A DNA stretch of 10,245 bases, from assembly GCA_004356385.1 (NCBI GenBank), contig SMXL01000057.1, positions 1 through 10,245 of the forward strand, read 5' to 3'. The notes beneath the pieces are model-generated. The model was not told the origin of the DNA, did not search any database, and was given only the letters and a program-made list of their open reading frames with translations. The stretch is from Bacteroidota bacterium (GTDB taxonomy: Bacteria; Bacteroidota; Rhodothermia; Rhodothermales; UBA10348). The translations under genes were made by a program, and so were the position numbers. Positions 1 to 7,060 of the stretch are shown here, one piece after another. The stretch's first letter is position 1. Each line of letters begins with the position of its first letter.

Positions 1-664
1 ATTCACCCACACGCTTCGCACGTCAGCCGGGTCGCACGAGCGGTTTCTGGTCATCGAAGTGTTTGGAAGGTACGCCGGTTTTACAGCCCTGCTTCCGACG
101 ATGGCCGGTGCGGCAGACCGATGCGTGATACCCGAGCACCCGTTCGATTCCGAGCATCTGACTGAATTGTTGGTCCACGATCGAAACAGGAATCCATCCA
201 AGTATGCTGTAGTGCTGGTGTCTGAGGGAGCGTCCATGGCGCTTGGGGACAATTTTACTTACGAGCGTGAAGAAGTGGATCAATTCGGGCACAAGAAGCT
301 CGGCGGGATCGGGGATCTCGTGGCTCAGGATCTGAAGAAGTATTCCACGAAATTCGACAACGGTCGTCGAATAAATGTTGTCAGCCAGCGGCTCGGATAT
401 CTTGTCCGATGTGGCAATCCGGACGCAATGGATTCGATCGTGCCGATGGCATTTGGAAACCTGGCATTGGACCTGATCCTGGAGAAATCGTACGGCCGTC
501 TGGTGAGTCTGAGAAAGGGTAAGTACGACAACGTTCCCATCGAACTCGTGACCGGAAAAAAGAAAGTGGTCGACGTAGCCAAGTACTACAACACGGATCG
601 AATGCGGCCCTTCTATAAATCGTTCCACGACAGTCCGACGTTCATTATGACGAGCGACGATTAG
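1..664 (+). CDS. pfkA: 6-phosphofructokinase, C-terminal part (cut by window edge)
   Basis: The reading frame is open from base 2 to a TAG at 662-664, giving about 220 C-terminal residues. The enzyme phosphorylates fructose 6-phosphate in cytosolic glycolysis. Visible family motifs are FGRYAG (the counterpart of the MGR sugar-phosphate motif), the stretch around IPEHPFD, VVLVSEGA, and QRLGYLVRCGNPDAMD, which aligns with the LGHIQRGGSP substrate loop of the E. coli enzyme and keeps its arginine. Tyrosine replaces the E. coli histidine there; as I recall this is usual in the mixed-substrate group III enzymes, so it need not mean loss of activity. The residues that separate ATP from pyrophosphate donors lie upstream of the window, so the phosphoryl donor cannot be read. 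The gene converges on the ABC permease with only 48 bases between stops. Its last codons are duplicated just past the stop. Confidence 0.93.
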   Translation, partial: FTHTLRTSAGSHERFLVIEVFGRYAGFTALLPTMAGAADRCVIPEHPFDSEHLTELLVHDRNRNPSKYAVVLVSEGASMALGDNFTYEREEVDQFGHKKLGGIGDLVAQDLKKYSTKFDNGRRINVVSQRLGYLVRCGNPDAMDSIVPMAFGNLALDLILEKSYGRLVSLRKGKYDNVPIELVTGKKKVVDVAKYYNTDRMRPFYKSFHDSPTFIMTSDD

Positions 665-688
665 ACAGACGATCAGACGAGCGACTAA
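649..688 (+). repeat. In-frame duplicated tail of the phosphofructokinase gene
   Basis: The ten-base word GACGAGCGAC occurs at 649-658 and again at 676-685, 27 bases (nine codons) later in the same frame. The first copy encodes the terminal TSD-D-stop; the second, read past the TAG, encodes TSD followed by an in-frame TAA at 686-688. A third, partial copy (GACGAGCGG) sits at 704-712, directly beside the permease stop. A short tandem duplication of the 3' end is the simplest reading. Confidence 0.6.
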
Positions 689-689
689 G

Positions 690-725
690 CGCGCCAGCCA
701 CTGGACGAGCGGCTACGCGGGCGCG
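690..725. terminator. GC-rich hairpin between convergent genes (possible weak terminator)
   Basis: CGCGCC plus AGCC (690-699) can pair with GGCT (711-714) and GGCGCG (720-725), leaving a five-base bulge and an 11-base loop. It straddles the end of the permease gene on the minus strand and lies just after the phosphofructokinase stop. There is no T-run on either side, so it is not a canonical intrinsic terminator. It is offered only because it sits where two transcripts meet. Confidence 0.25.
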
Positions 726-2407
726 ATCGCCCGTTGGGTTTGACCCCCACTTCGCCTGATAACCAGCGTCGAGAGCCCGATCAGAATCATCAGGAAAACG
801 CTGTACGCCGCGGCCGCTCCAAAATCGTACAGACGAAGCTGTGACAGGATTTCAACACTGATGGGTCGGTTGTCGAATACGTACAACATAATCGACGAAA
901 CAAATTCACCGAGCGCCGTCACGAAAGTGAGTAACGCCCCGGCCATAATACCGGGTGCAATGGACGGAAGAACGACGCGTCTAAGGGTCTGAAGGCGCGA
1001 GGCTCCCAGGTCGGATGACGCTTCGGACATTCGGTCATCGTACGATTCAAGTGCCGCGAGCGTCGAACGGAATACAAGAGGAATATGGCGAATGAAGTAC
1101 GCGAGCGGGAGCATCCAAAAACTGCCCACCAGGACGTTTCCCAGCGTGAGCGCCGACGGTTGATTAAAGGTTACGATCAGATTGATGGCGATGACCGTAC
1201 CCGGGATGGCAAAAGGAAGAATGGCCAAACCGCGGAGTATGCCTCTTCCGGGCAGGCGACCCTTTGCTAAAACGAGAGCAGCCATCACGCCGAACAGAAC
1301 ATTTCCCGTGGTGGCGATTGAAGCCATCTGAAGGCTGTTAATGATGGGTTCCAGGACATCTTTCTGAGAAATCAGATTGCCATAGTTGGCCCACGTGTAT
1401 TCCTGGGGAAGGACCTGATACGTCCAGCTTCCTTCTTTCACAAATGAGATCAGAACGATGGTGGCGATGGGTAGGAGAAGGAGCGTTAGCATTACAAGAC
1501 CAACGCTGAGCGCCAAAAATCTGCCCCATCCCGACTGAATGGGTATCGCCAAAGGCGTAGCTCCTTTAGAGGCAGTCGTCGACGGTTTAGCCTGTGAACG
1601 GATCTCCATCAGTATGAGGAACACCAGGCATATGGCTGTCAGAACGATGGATATCGTTGCAGCGGCCTCCAGATTTCCATTGGTCTTGTAGTTGTAAATC
1701 TGAAGCGTCATGAAATTTTTTGCCCCGGCGAACATGAGCGGGGCCGTGAAAGAAGCCATCGAGATCATGAATACCAGGAGCGAGGAGCTCACGATCGCAC
1801 CCCGGAGTTGCGGAAGAATGATCTGAAAAAATGTGCGAGCCTGGCCCGCGCCCGTGTCGTATGAGGCCTCTACCAGACTACGATCAACGTTTCCCAGGGC
1901 GGCCGAGCAGAAGAGGTAAAAGAAGACGTACATCGAATAAACATGCACCAGCAGGACAGCCCAGAGTCCGCTGAATGAAAACGGAATGGATTCCAGGTTG
2001 AACAGCAATTGAATGCTTCGCGGAAGGATGCCGCTTTCGCCATACAAAAACAGAAAGGCCAGGACACCTACGAGTGGCGGCAACGCCAGTGGAAGTACGG
2101 CAAGGCTCATGAGGACCTTTTTAAACTTGAAATCGAACCGAAAGAATAGATAGGAGAGCGATATACCGACGCCTGCCGAACCCACTACGGTCCAGAGGGA
2201 AATCCAAACTGAGTTGCTCAGCGCACGGACATTGGCCGATCGAAAGGAAGAGAAGAGCCCGGTGATGGCGGAGAATTTTAAGCCCTCGCCAACGAGCTGA
2301 AGGCTAGGATAGACGACATACCCGCCTAGAATCAGGATAACTACCCCAAAGAGTACCCATGCCACAGTGGGCGAGAACCACAGAGACTGTCGAGTCGGCT
2401 GAATCAT
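713..2407 (-). CDS. ABC transporter permease, fused two-domain, iron(III)/thiamine type
   Basis: This 564-residue inner-membrane protein has two homologous permease halves joined in one chain, as in FbpB/SfuB-type ferric iron and ThiP-type thiamine permeases. Hydrophobic segments are spread over about residues 15-265 and 295-550, with a polar linker near 270-290. Each half carries the cytoplasmic EAA-type loop that contacts the ATPase: residues 180-200 (EASYDTGAGQARTFF) and 462-482 (EASSDLGASRLQTLRR). The family is clear; the substrate is not, and ferric iron is the likeliest by overall resemblance. The start ATG lies 45 bases after recR and has no clear Shine-Dalgarno site. No ATPase or periplasmic binding protein gene lies in the window, so partners must be encoded elsewhere or have been separated. 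The gene ends convergently against phosphofructokinase. Confidence 0.9.
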   Translation of the reverse strand: MIQPTRQSLWFSPTVAWVLFGVVILILGGYVVYPSLQLVGEGLKFSAITGLFSSFRSANVRALSNSVWISLWTVVGSAGVGISLSYLFFRFDFKFKKVLMSLAVLPLALPPLVGVLAFLFLYGESGILPRSIQLLFNLESIPFSFSGLWAVLLVHVYSMYVFFYLFCSAALGNVDRSLVEASYDTGAGQARTFFQIILPQLRGAIVSSSLLVFMISMASFTAPLMFAGAKNFMTLQIYNYKTNGNLEAAATISIVLTAICLVFLILMEIRSQAKPSTTASKGATPLAIPIQSGWGRFLALSVGLVMLTLLLLPIATIVLISFVKEGSWTYQVLPQEYTWANYGNLISQKDVLEPIINSLQMASIATTGNVLFGVMAALVLAKGRLPGRGILRGLAILPFAIPGTVIAINLIVTFNQPSALTLGNVLVGSFWMLPLAYFIRHIPLVFRSTLAALESYDDRMSEASSDLGASRLQTLRRVVLPSIAPGIMAGALLTFVTALGEFVSSIMLYVFDNRPISVEILSQLRLYDFGAAAAYSVFLMILIGLSTLVIRRSGGQTQRAIAPA

Positions 2408-2452
2408 GTCTTAGTCTGAAAGAGTCGGTCGTTGCCCGCATCTGCAACGCGC

Positions 2453-3073
2453 TTACAGCTCGACGCGACTTTCGATGGCCCTTGACAGCGTGGCTTCGTC
2501 CGTGAACTCGAGGTTGCTTCCAATAGGCATTCCACGCGCGAGCCTGGAAACTTTGATCTGAAATGGCGCCAGGAGCTGAGAAATGTAATACGCGGTGGTG
2601 TCGCCTTCCACGCTCGGATTCACAGCGAGAATCACCTCATGAACGGGAGTCGAGGATTCGCCGTTGCCGGATGGCTTCAGCCTGGCTATCAATTCTCTGA
2701 CCCGAATATCATCCGGGCCGATCCCGTCGAGGGGGGATATCACGCCGCCGAGTACGTGATAGACTCCTCGATACCCGTGAGTTCGCTCGATGGCGACCAC
2801 ATCGCCGGGCTCTTCCACGACGCAGATCAGGGATTGATCTCGTTTATCCGACTGACAAATGGGACAAGGGTCCTCATCCGTTACATTGAAACACGTCGTA
2901 CAGAAGATGACACGTTCTTTTACTGCGATAAGGGCGTCCGCGATCTGTCTGACATCCTCGGTCGACATTTTAAGAATAAACGATGCCAGCCTTTGGGCCG
3001 TTTTTCGCCCTATCGTGGGCAATTTTGAAAGCTGCTCGACGAGCGTTTCGACCGATTCCGAAGTGAAATACAT
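2453..3073 (-). CDS. recR: Recombination mediator protein RecR
   Basis: This 206-residue protein (RecR is usually about 200) acts in the RecFOR pathway, loading RecA onto gapped DNA. Domains in order are a helix-hairpin-helix near residues 13-30 ([13 protein letters not shown]), a four-cysteine zinc site C58-C61-C70-C73, and a Toprim domain from about residue 82 (ICVVEEPGD) through [11 protein letters not shown] near 151-161. The C-terminal signature [21 protein letters not shown] follows. I chose the ATG at 3073 because it has GGAG five bases upstream and gives the normal N-terminus. An in-frame ATG at 3094 would add seven residues and overlap ybaB. The gene lies 10 bases after the ybaB stop, third in the dnaX-ybaB-recR series, a widely conserved bacterial order that supports cotranscription. 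Confidence 0.96.
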   Translation of the reverse strand: MYFTSESVETLVEQLSKLPTIGRKTAQRLASFILKMSTEDVRQIADALIAVKERVIFCTTCFNVTDEDPCPICQSDKRDQSLICVVEEPGDVVAIERTHGYRGVYHVLGGVISPLDGIGPDDIRVRELIARLKPSGNGESSTPVHEVILAVNPSVEGDTTAYYISQLLAPFQIKVSRLARGMPIGSNLEFTDEATLSRAIESRVEL

Positions 3074-3083
3074 AGATTCTCCA

Positions 3084-3422
3084 TTAAAGGCCAAAGCGGC
3101 TAGGGTCCATTCCCGGTGGTAAAAAACTACCGGCAGCTCGAGCCATTTCGCCTTTGGCTATGTTCGCAGCTTCTTCGAGCGCTTTATTGACGCCCGCGAT
3201 AATCAAATCTTCGAGCAGCTCGATGTCATCCGGATCGAGGACTTCTTTTTCGATGGAAATCGCCGTAATCCGTTGCTGACCATTGGCGGTTACCTTCACC
3301 ATGCCTCCGCCGGCCTCGGCCGTTACTTCGTGCTTGGCAAGCTCGTCCTGTGCCTCCGACATCTTTTTTTGCATGTCAACCATCTTGCCGAGCATATCGG
3401 CCATATTCATCTCATCTGTCAT
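3084..3422 (-). CDS. ybaB: YbaB/EbfC family nucleoid-associated protein
   Basis: This small DNA-binding protein of 112 residues has the normal YbaB length. The N-terminal helix is rich in Met, Lys and Gln ([19 protein letters not shown]). The glycine-rich core [20 protein letters not shown] is the family hallmark, followed by [23 protein letters not shown] and a short tail ending in [12 protein letters not shown]. Family members form dimers that coat and bend DNA; YbaB genes accompany dnaX and recR in many bacteria. The start at 3422 has only a weak upstream purine stretch. Methionines at codons 5 and 7 are alternatives that would shorten the protein slightly. The 96 bases between it and dnaX contain no feature I can name. 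Confidence 0.94.
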   Translation of the reverse strand: MTDEMNMADMLGKMVDMQKKMSEAQDELAKHEVTAEAGGGMVKVTANGQQRITAISIEKEVLDPDDIELLEDLIIAGVNKALEEAANIAKGEMARAAGSFLPPGMDPSRFGL

Positions 3423-3518
3423 CTTAATATTCTTTTTAGCGGAAATAACTCGGGTATCGCGTCGATCACGTTCAGCCGAGGAGTTTTCTGCAGATCGCCC
3501 TATGGATCGAGCGGCGCA

Positions 3519-5477
3519 TTACCATACGATTTCACCTCCAAAACGCTCCACGAGAGACTGCACAGCCGGGTTTTCTTCACATTTCTTTTTGAGAAATCCA
3601 CGGGCATCAAATTCAGAACCGTTCGATGCATCAGAGTCGTCCGCAATATCCTTACAGACCACAAAACGGAGATTGCCGATTTCAGTCGAAGCGGCTTCCT
3701 CCAGGAGTTTCGACAAACGCGATCGTTCGCCTTTCAGAATTCGTTCATGAAACGCATCAGGAACGCCGATTTCGATCAGGCCTTCGCGCGTGGCGATCAC
3801 TTTCGTATGGCGAAGAAGGGATCCGAGTCGAATCTGCGACTCCATCGTATCTGTAACGACTTGTGCCCACGCCTTGGTGATGGGCTCGGACACGTCGATC
3901 GCGACTTCAGCCACAACTTCGGCCGCGACTTCAACCAGAGCATCCGCAACTAGTACCTCATCGGTACTATCTCTGTCCATTAGTACAGACCCAGTACTAT
4001 CTGGGTCAACGATTACGGACCCCGTACCAATCGCGCTTTTCGACTTTGTACTGGGTCTTTTGAGTGCTGGCTCATCGAAAGGCAACCTCAGTTTACTCGT
4101 GTCGACCTGGACGGAAGCAGGATCGGCCGCCGGAGCCGACGAATCAGGTACCGTCTCGGTAGAAACAGGGGACGATTCGGGTTTTTCCTTTATCGGAGGC
4201 GTCTTCTCGGGGTTCGGCCGGCCGGCTTCTTTAGGCTCCGACGGGACGGCCTCCTTAGATTTTGACGGCGGTGCCTCCTCGGATATTGACGGCTTGAACA
4301 CCGACGGATCCCGTGCGATGGATTCGAGCCGTTCAATTTTCTCTAAAGCTGTCTTGATGTCGACTGCTGACGGCAGGCTCGCCATCTTTAGCAGCGCCAT
4401 TTCAAGCCGCAGGCGGGGCTGCCGGGTATTTCGAAGCGAATCGGCGGTTTCACCTACGATATGGACGTATCTGAGGAGAACAGAATCGGTAAATCGTTTG
4501 GATTCTGCCTCGTATCTGTCCTGAACATCTTCCGTCGCTTCTAGTAGCGTTCGATCCCCGACCGTTTTGATTACCAGCAGGTTACGGAGGTGTTCAGCGA
4601 GACCGTCCAGAAACTCTTGAAGATCATATCCGGCCTGTACGATTTTTTCTACGATCCGGATCATTTGCCCGACGTCACCTTTCTCGGCCGCATCGGTTAC
4701 TTCGAAATACAAATCGGTGTCCACGACTCCAAGTGCACTGATCAGATCTTCGTAGACCAATTCCGTTCCACATAGCGATACAGACTGGTCGAATACGGAA
4801 AGTGCATCGCGGAGTGCACCGTCGCCCTTTCGGGCGATAAGCATCAGCGAGGCCTCGTCGGAGGTGATCTTCTCCTCTTTACAGATCTTTTTGAGATGAG
4901 AAATGATCTCTGGAACGGAGATTCTCCTGAAGTCGAATCGCTGACACCTGGACTGAATAGTGGGAAGAACCTTCTGGGGCTCCGTGGTAGCAAAAATGAA
5001 GCATACATACGGAGGCGGTTCCTCCAGCGTTTTCAGGAGCGCATTGAACGCGGAAGTCGTCAGCATGTGGACTTCATCGATGATATAGACTTTCATCTTT
5101 GCTCCCTGAGGCGGAATTCGAACCGTGTCTCGCAAATCACGGGCATCATCCACCTTGTTGTTGGACGCCGCGTCTATTTCGATGATGTTCAGGCTGCGAC
5201 CCTCTTCGAAGGACTTGCAGGAATCGCATTTCCGACATGGCTCTGCGCCATCTACCCGGTCTTCAAGCGCAGTCGTACAGTTGATAGCCTTTGCAAGAAT
5301 CCGGGCGGCAGTCGTTTTGCCCACCCCTCTGGGCCCTGCGAACATATAAGCGTGAGCGAGTCGGTCAAGCCGGATGGCATTCTTGAGTGTCTCCGAGACA
5401 TGCTCCTGGGAGACCATTTCCCCAAATAATTGGGGGCGATATTTCCGAGCCGTTACGAGATACGTCTGCTCACTCAT
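3519..5477 (-). CDS. dnaX: DNA polymerase III subunit gamma/tau
   Basis: This is the clamp-loader ATPase that loads the sliding clamp and links the replisome. From the ATG at 5477 it is 652 residues; a TTG two codons upstream (5483) is possible, and neither start has a strong ribosome site. Visible motifs are the N-terminal LVTARKYRPQLFGEMVSQEHV, Walker A GPRGVGKT (about residues 48-55), a zinc module ending CRKCDSC, Walker B VYIIDEVHML, and SRCQRF with the trans-acting arginine. Domain III continues to about residue 370. Then comes a long low-complexity Pro/Ser/Lys/Glu linker containing a 30-base tandem repeat, and a C-terminal domain ending in LVERFGGEIVW, reminiscent of Bacteroidota proteins. 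No A-AAA-AAG slippery site is seen at the domain III border, so a frameshifted short gamma form is not supported. It heads the dnaX-ybaB-recR block. Confidence 0.96.
   Translation of the reverse strand: MSEQTYLVTARKYRPQLFGEMVSQEHVSETLKNAIRLDRLAHAYMFAGPRGVGKTTAARILAKAINCTTALEDRVDGAEPCRKCDSCKSFEEGRSLNIIEIDAASNNKVDDARDLRDTVRIPPQGAKMKVYIIDEVHMLTTSAFNALLKTLEEPPPYVCFIFATTEPQKVLPTIQSRCQRFDFRRISVPEIISHLKKICKEEKITSDEASLMLIARKGDGALRDALSVFDQSVSLCGTELVYEDLISALGVVDTDLYFEVTDAAEKGDVGQMIRIVEKIVQAGYDLQEFLDGLAEHLRNLLVIKTVGDRTLLEATEDVQDRYEAESKRFTDSVLLRYVHIVGETADSLRNTRQPRLRLEMALLKMASLPSAVDIKTALEKIERLESIARDPSVFKPSISEEAPPSKSKEAVPSEPKEAGRPNPEKTPPIKEKPESSPVSTETVPDSSAPAADPASVQVDTSKLRLPFDEPALKRPSTKSKSAIGTGSVIVDPDSTGSVLMDRDSTDEVLVADALVEVAAEVVAEVAIDVSEPITKAWAQVVTDTMESQIRLGSLLRHTKVIATREGLIEIGVPDAFHERILKGERSRLSKLLEEAASTEIGNLRFVVCKDIADDSDASNGSEFDARGFLKKKCEENPAVQSLVERFGGEIVW
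3938..4027 (-). repeat. Three 30-base tandem repeats within the DnaX linker
   Basis: Reading the minus strand, three adjacent 30-base units start with GTAC at 4027, 3997 and 3967. They encode imperfect ten-residue copies (roughly GSVIVDPDST, GSVLMDRDST, DEVLVADALV). The first two units are the most alike; the third has drifted. The repeat keeps the frame and lies in the variable linker between the ATPase core and the C-terminal domain, where length changes are tolerated. Confidence 0.75.
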
Positions 5478-5606
5478 CTTCAATATTCAGACAGGGCAAA
5501 TGGGTTGATTCACGGGCTCAAACGAGCGATCCAACATAGCCTCTTAACGGAATGAGTGCAAGCCAGGTTCGACGCGAGTAGCAGAATTATCGAAGGTGTG
5601 TGGGAA

Positions 5607-5622
5607 GAGAAGTGGACTTCTC
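5607..5622 (-). terminator. Short palindrome just after the helical-protein gene (possible weak terminator)
   Basis: GAGAAGT and ACTTCTC form perfect seven-base arms around two bases, starting two bases past the stop codon of the 108-residue gene. As RNA it would fold as a six-pair stem with a four-base loop. The bases after it on the minus strand (TTCCCAC) are not a T-run, so strong intrinsic termination is unlikely. Its position at the end of the cassette is the main argument. Confidence 0.35.
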
Positions 5623-5624
5623 GC

Positions 5625-5951
5625 TCAGACGCCCATGACTCGAAGTGCAGCACCCGTAATCGACTGAACGAGGGATGCTCTAAACTCGTCTATTCGAGCG
5701 AGAGCCAATCCGGCGGCTTTCAACGTGTCCATTTCAACAACAGAGATGCGAGCATCGACCAACCATTCATATTCTTTGGACGAGAGACTGCCTGCGGCAA
5801 GCATGGCGTTCCATCTGGCAATGTCCTGACCAGATTTTTGAAGAGCATCCCTTCCTGATTTCAAAATCACCTCACGCATCGATGGCAGATTCTCTCGAAT
5901 CTGCTCGGCTAAAATAGACATGACATCATCTAGAAAAGATTCGTTGCTCAC
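5625..5951 (-). CDS. Uncharacterised 108-residue helical protein, last gene of the envelope cassette
   Basis: I do not recognise this family. The product is soluble-looking, with no signal peptide or membrane segment, and almost entirely helix-forming. Notable stretches are SGQDIARWNAMLAAGSLSSKEYEWLV (about residues 39-64), where the central GSLSSKEYEWLV resembles a short helix-turn-helix-like element, and ALARIDEFRASLVQSITGAA near the C-terminus. The start is a GTG at 5951. It is preferred because GAGG lies seven bases upstream, the best ribosome site in the cassette. The gene begins 17 bases after the stop of the 142-residue lipoprotein, so the two are almost surely cotranscribed. The product probably acts in the cytoplasm or periplasm with its lipoprotein neighbour, but no function can be assigned. 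Confidence 0.75.
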   Translation of the reverse strand: MSNESFLDDVMSILAEQIRENLPSMREVILKSGRDALQKSGQDIARWNAMLAAGSLSSKEYEWLVDARISVVEMDTLKAAGLALARIDEFRASLVQSITGAALRVMGV

Positions 5952-5968
5952 GGGTATACCTCTTGCAA

Positions 5969-6397
5969 TTAATTACCAAACCGGACTTTTCCGCTCTCGA
6001 GACCAATCACGGTATCGAAAGCATCCGCGATCAGGAGTTGCGATTGCTGGATGAATGGGTAGCTCAACTGAAGCTGTGACTCCCACCGGGACAGAAATCC
6101 GCCCATTAGATTTCTTTCAGGATCGATGAGGATTTCCCACTGACGCGTGGAGTGTTCGTTGCGAGGTCTTCCCTTGGCAAACTCGAACGCTTTCTTTAGA
6201 TCGAGCTTTAGTTTTTTAACATCTTTCAGATTGTCCAGATAAGGAGTCTCGGCGTGGTCCATGAGAGAAAGCGATTCCACTTTGAGCTCGGTCGCGTACA
6301 GATACGCCTGTTGGCTGAAAGGAGCTATGCTCGGCGCGCAGGAAGACAGGACGCAGCCGAGAAGGGTCGTCAAGACCGACTTGCTCAATGCTCTCAT
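5969..6397 (-). CDS. Uncharacterised lipoprotein, 142 residues
   Basis: This is a predicted lipoprotein. A basic N-terminus (MRALSK) and hydrophobic stretch lead to the lipobox LSSC, with the lipid-bearing cysteine at residue 20. The mature part, about 122 residues, is mainly helical and polar: YLYATELKVESLSLMDHAE (32-50), a Lys/Leu-rich stretch at 56-71, then FAKGRPRNEHSTRQWEIL (73-90) and DPERNLMGGFLSRWESQ (92-108). It ends with a helix containing DAFDTVIGLESGK. The strongly patterned GRPRNE...QW and RNLMGGF..RW segments look like conserved motifs of a real family, but I cannot name it. The ATG at 6397 has no clear Shine-Dalgarno sequence and lies eight bases from a 13-base palindrome. It is followed closely by the 108-residue gene. 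It is probably envelope-anchored; the function is unknown. Confidence 0.8.
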   Translation of the reverse strand: MRALSKSVLTTLLGCVLSSCAPSIAPFSQQAYLYATELKVESLSLMDHAETPYLDNLKDVKKLKLDLKKAFEFAKGRPRNEHSTRQWEILIDPERNLMGGFLSRWESQLQLSYPFIQQSQLLIADAFDTVIGLESGKVRFGN

Positions 6398-6404
6398 GAT
6401 GAGA

Positions 6405-6417
6405 TTCGATTATCGAA
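6405..6417. promoter_or_regulatory. Perfect palindrome TTCGATTATCGAA upstream of the 142-residue lipoprotein gene
   Basis: Six-base arms TTCGAT/ATCGAA flank one base, seven bases before the start codon on the minus strand. The minus-strand reading includes GATAAT, which resembles a -10 element and would give a nearly leaderless transcript; no matching -35 was found. The nine-base word ATTATCGAA recurs at 5586-5594, in the gap upstream of dnaX. It may be an operator for a dimeric regulator. Confidence 0.35.
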
Positions 6418-6544
6418 CTGCGTCCCGGGCAATTCGGAATAGGAATACGCTTCCCTATTGGAAACGAAAAAGAGGCTACGGATACGCCGGAATCGAGGTG
6501 AATCGGAAGAAGATTAAACAGGAGATGTGCCTAGCGCCGCAGTC

Positions 6545-7060
6545 CTACCTTCTTAAAGCCAAGGTGACCTTTTGAGCTCCGTAATGTAGAATCAGGTCCT
6601 GGTTCTTCTTCGGCACACTGGCAAGTTCAAATTCGGCATGGTACACATAGACGCAGGCCGTTGTTGGATCAACCAAGACAGGAATTTGCCGGGCGCCGTA
6701 CAATTCAGAAACGGGCAGACAAACGGGTCCTTCCAGCCGTCCGTATGTGGCGCTAACGGGCGCTTCGTCCCCATGCGTTAGCGTGAGCGCAAGGGCATCG
6801 CTGGGCCGGAGATACAGACGATTTCCTCCCTGTTGGATTTTTTGATCCGCATCCAATTCCAAAGCTACAATGGCATGAATACCCGTCGAGCAGGAGTCCA
6901 CGGCAAGCCAGGCGGTATCTGGAAATTCAACTTCGAAGAGCGGCTTGAATTCGCGATGGTCAAAGTGCGTGACCCGCGAGGAGTTGCAACCCGCGAATAA
7001 GCAGGACAATCCAACCGACAGAAAAAAGACGATCGAGCTATTAGGCTGGGGCTTTGACAT
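6545..7060 (-). CDS. Uncharacterised lipoprotein, 171 residues
   Basis: This predicted lipoprotein has a polar N-terminus, a hydrophobic stretch at 10-24 and the lipobox LFAGC, with the lipid-bearing cysteine at residue 25. The mature part alternates hydrophobic and polar residues in a way that suggests a mainly beta-strand, sandwich-like domain: FEVEFPDTAWLAVDS, HAIVALELD, NRLYLRPSDALALTL, RQIPVLVDPTTACVYVYHAEF and a terminal LILHYGAQKVTLAL. Three further cysteines (57, 114, 136) could form a disulfide after export. I know no family for it. The start ATG at 7060 lies inside the end of the upstream membrane-protein gene (20-base overlap) and has no good ribosome site of its own, so translation is probably coupled. 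A gap of 147 bases separates it from the next lipoprotein gene. Confidence 0.8.
   Translation of the reverse strand: MSKPQPNSSIVFFLSVGLSCLFAGCNSSRVTHFDHREFKPLFEVEFPDTAWLAVDSCSTGIHAIVALELDADQKIQQGGNRLYLRPSDALALTLTHGDEAPVSATYGRLEGPVCLPVSELYGARQIPVLVDPTTACVYVYHAEFELASVPKKNQDLILHYGAQKVTLALRR

Noticed and set aside
23..628. Long minus-strand reading frame opposite the phosphofructokinase gene
   Set aside because: It is antisense to a clearly conserved enzyme and its translation shows no domain or motif; it is a codon-bias shadow.
3074..3094. Longer recR start at the ATG at 3094
   Set aside because: It would add seven atypical residues and overlap ybaB, while the ATG at 3073 has a good GGAG site and the normal N-terminus.
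3273..3953. 226-residue plus-strand frame spanning ybaB and the dnaX 3' end
   Set aside because: It crosses two well-supported genes in antisense and has no recognisable family features.
3790..4524. 244-residue Ser/Thr-rich plus-strand frame
   Set aside because: It lies opposite the low-complexity DnaX linker, and its repetitive composition is just the complement of that linker.
6438..6460. AATAGG...CCTATT inverted repeat considered as a terminator after the 171-residue lipoprotein gene
   Set aside because: The stem is only six bases and no T-run follows on the minus strand; it also lies about 85 bases past the stop.
6261..6575. 104-residue plus-strand frame across the gap between the two lipoprotein genes
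   Set aside because: It overlaps both lipoprotein genes in antisense, has a basic, featureless translation and no ribosome site.
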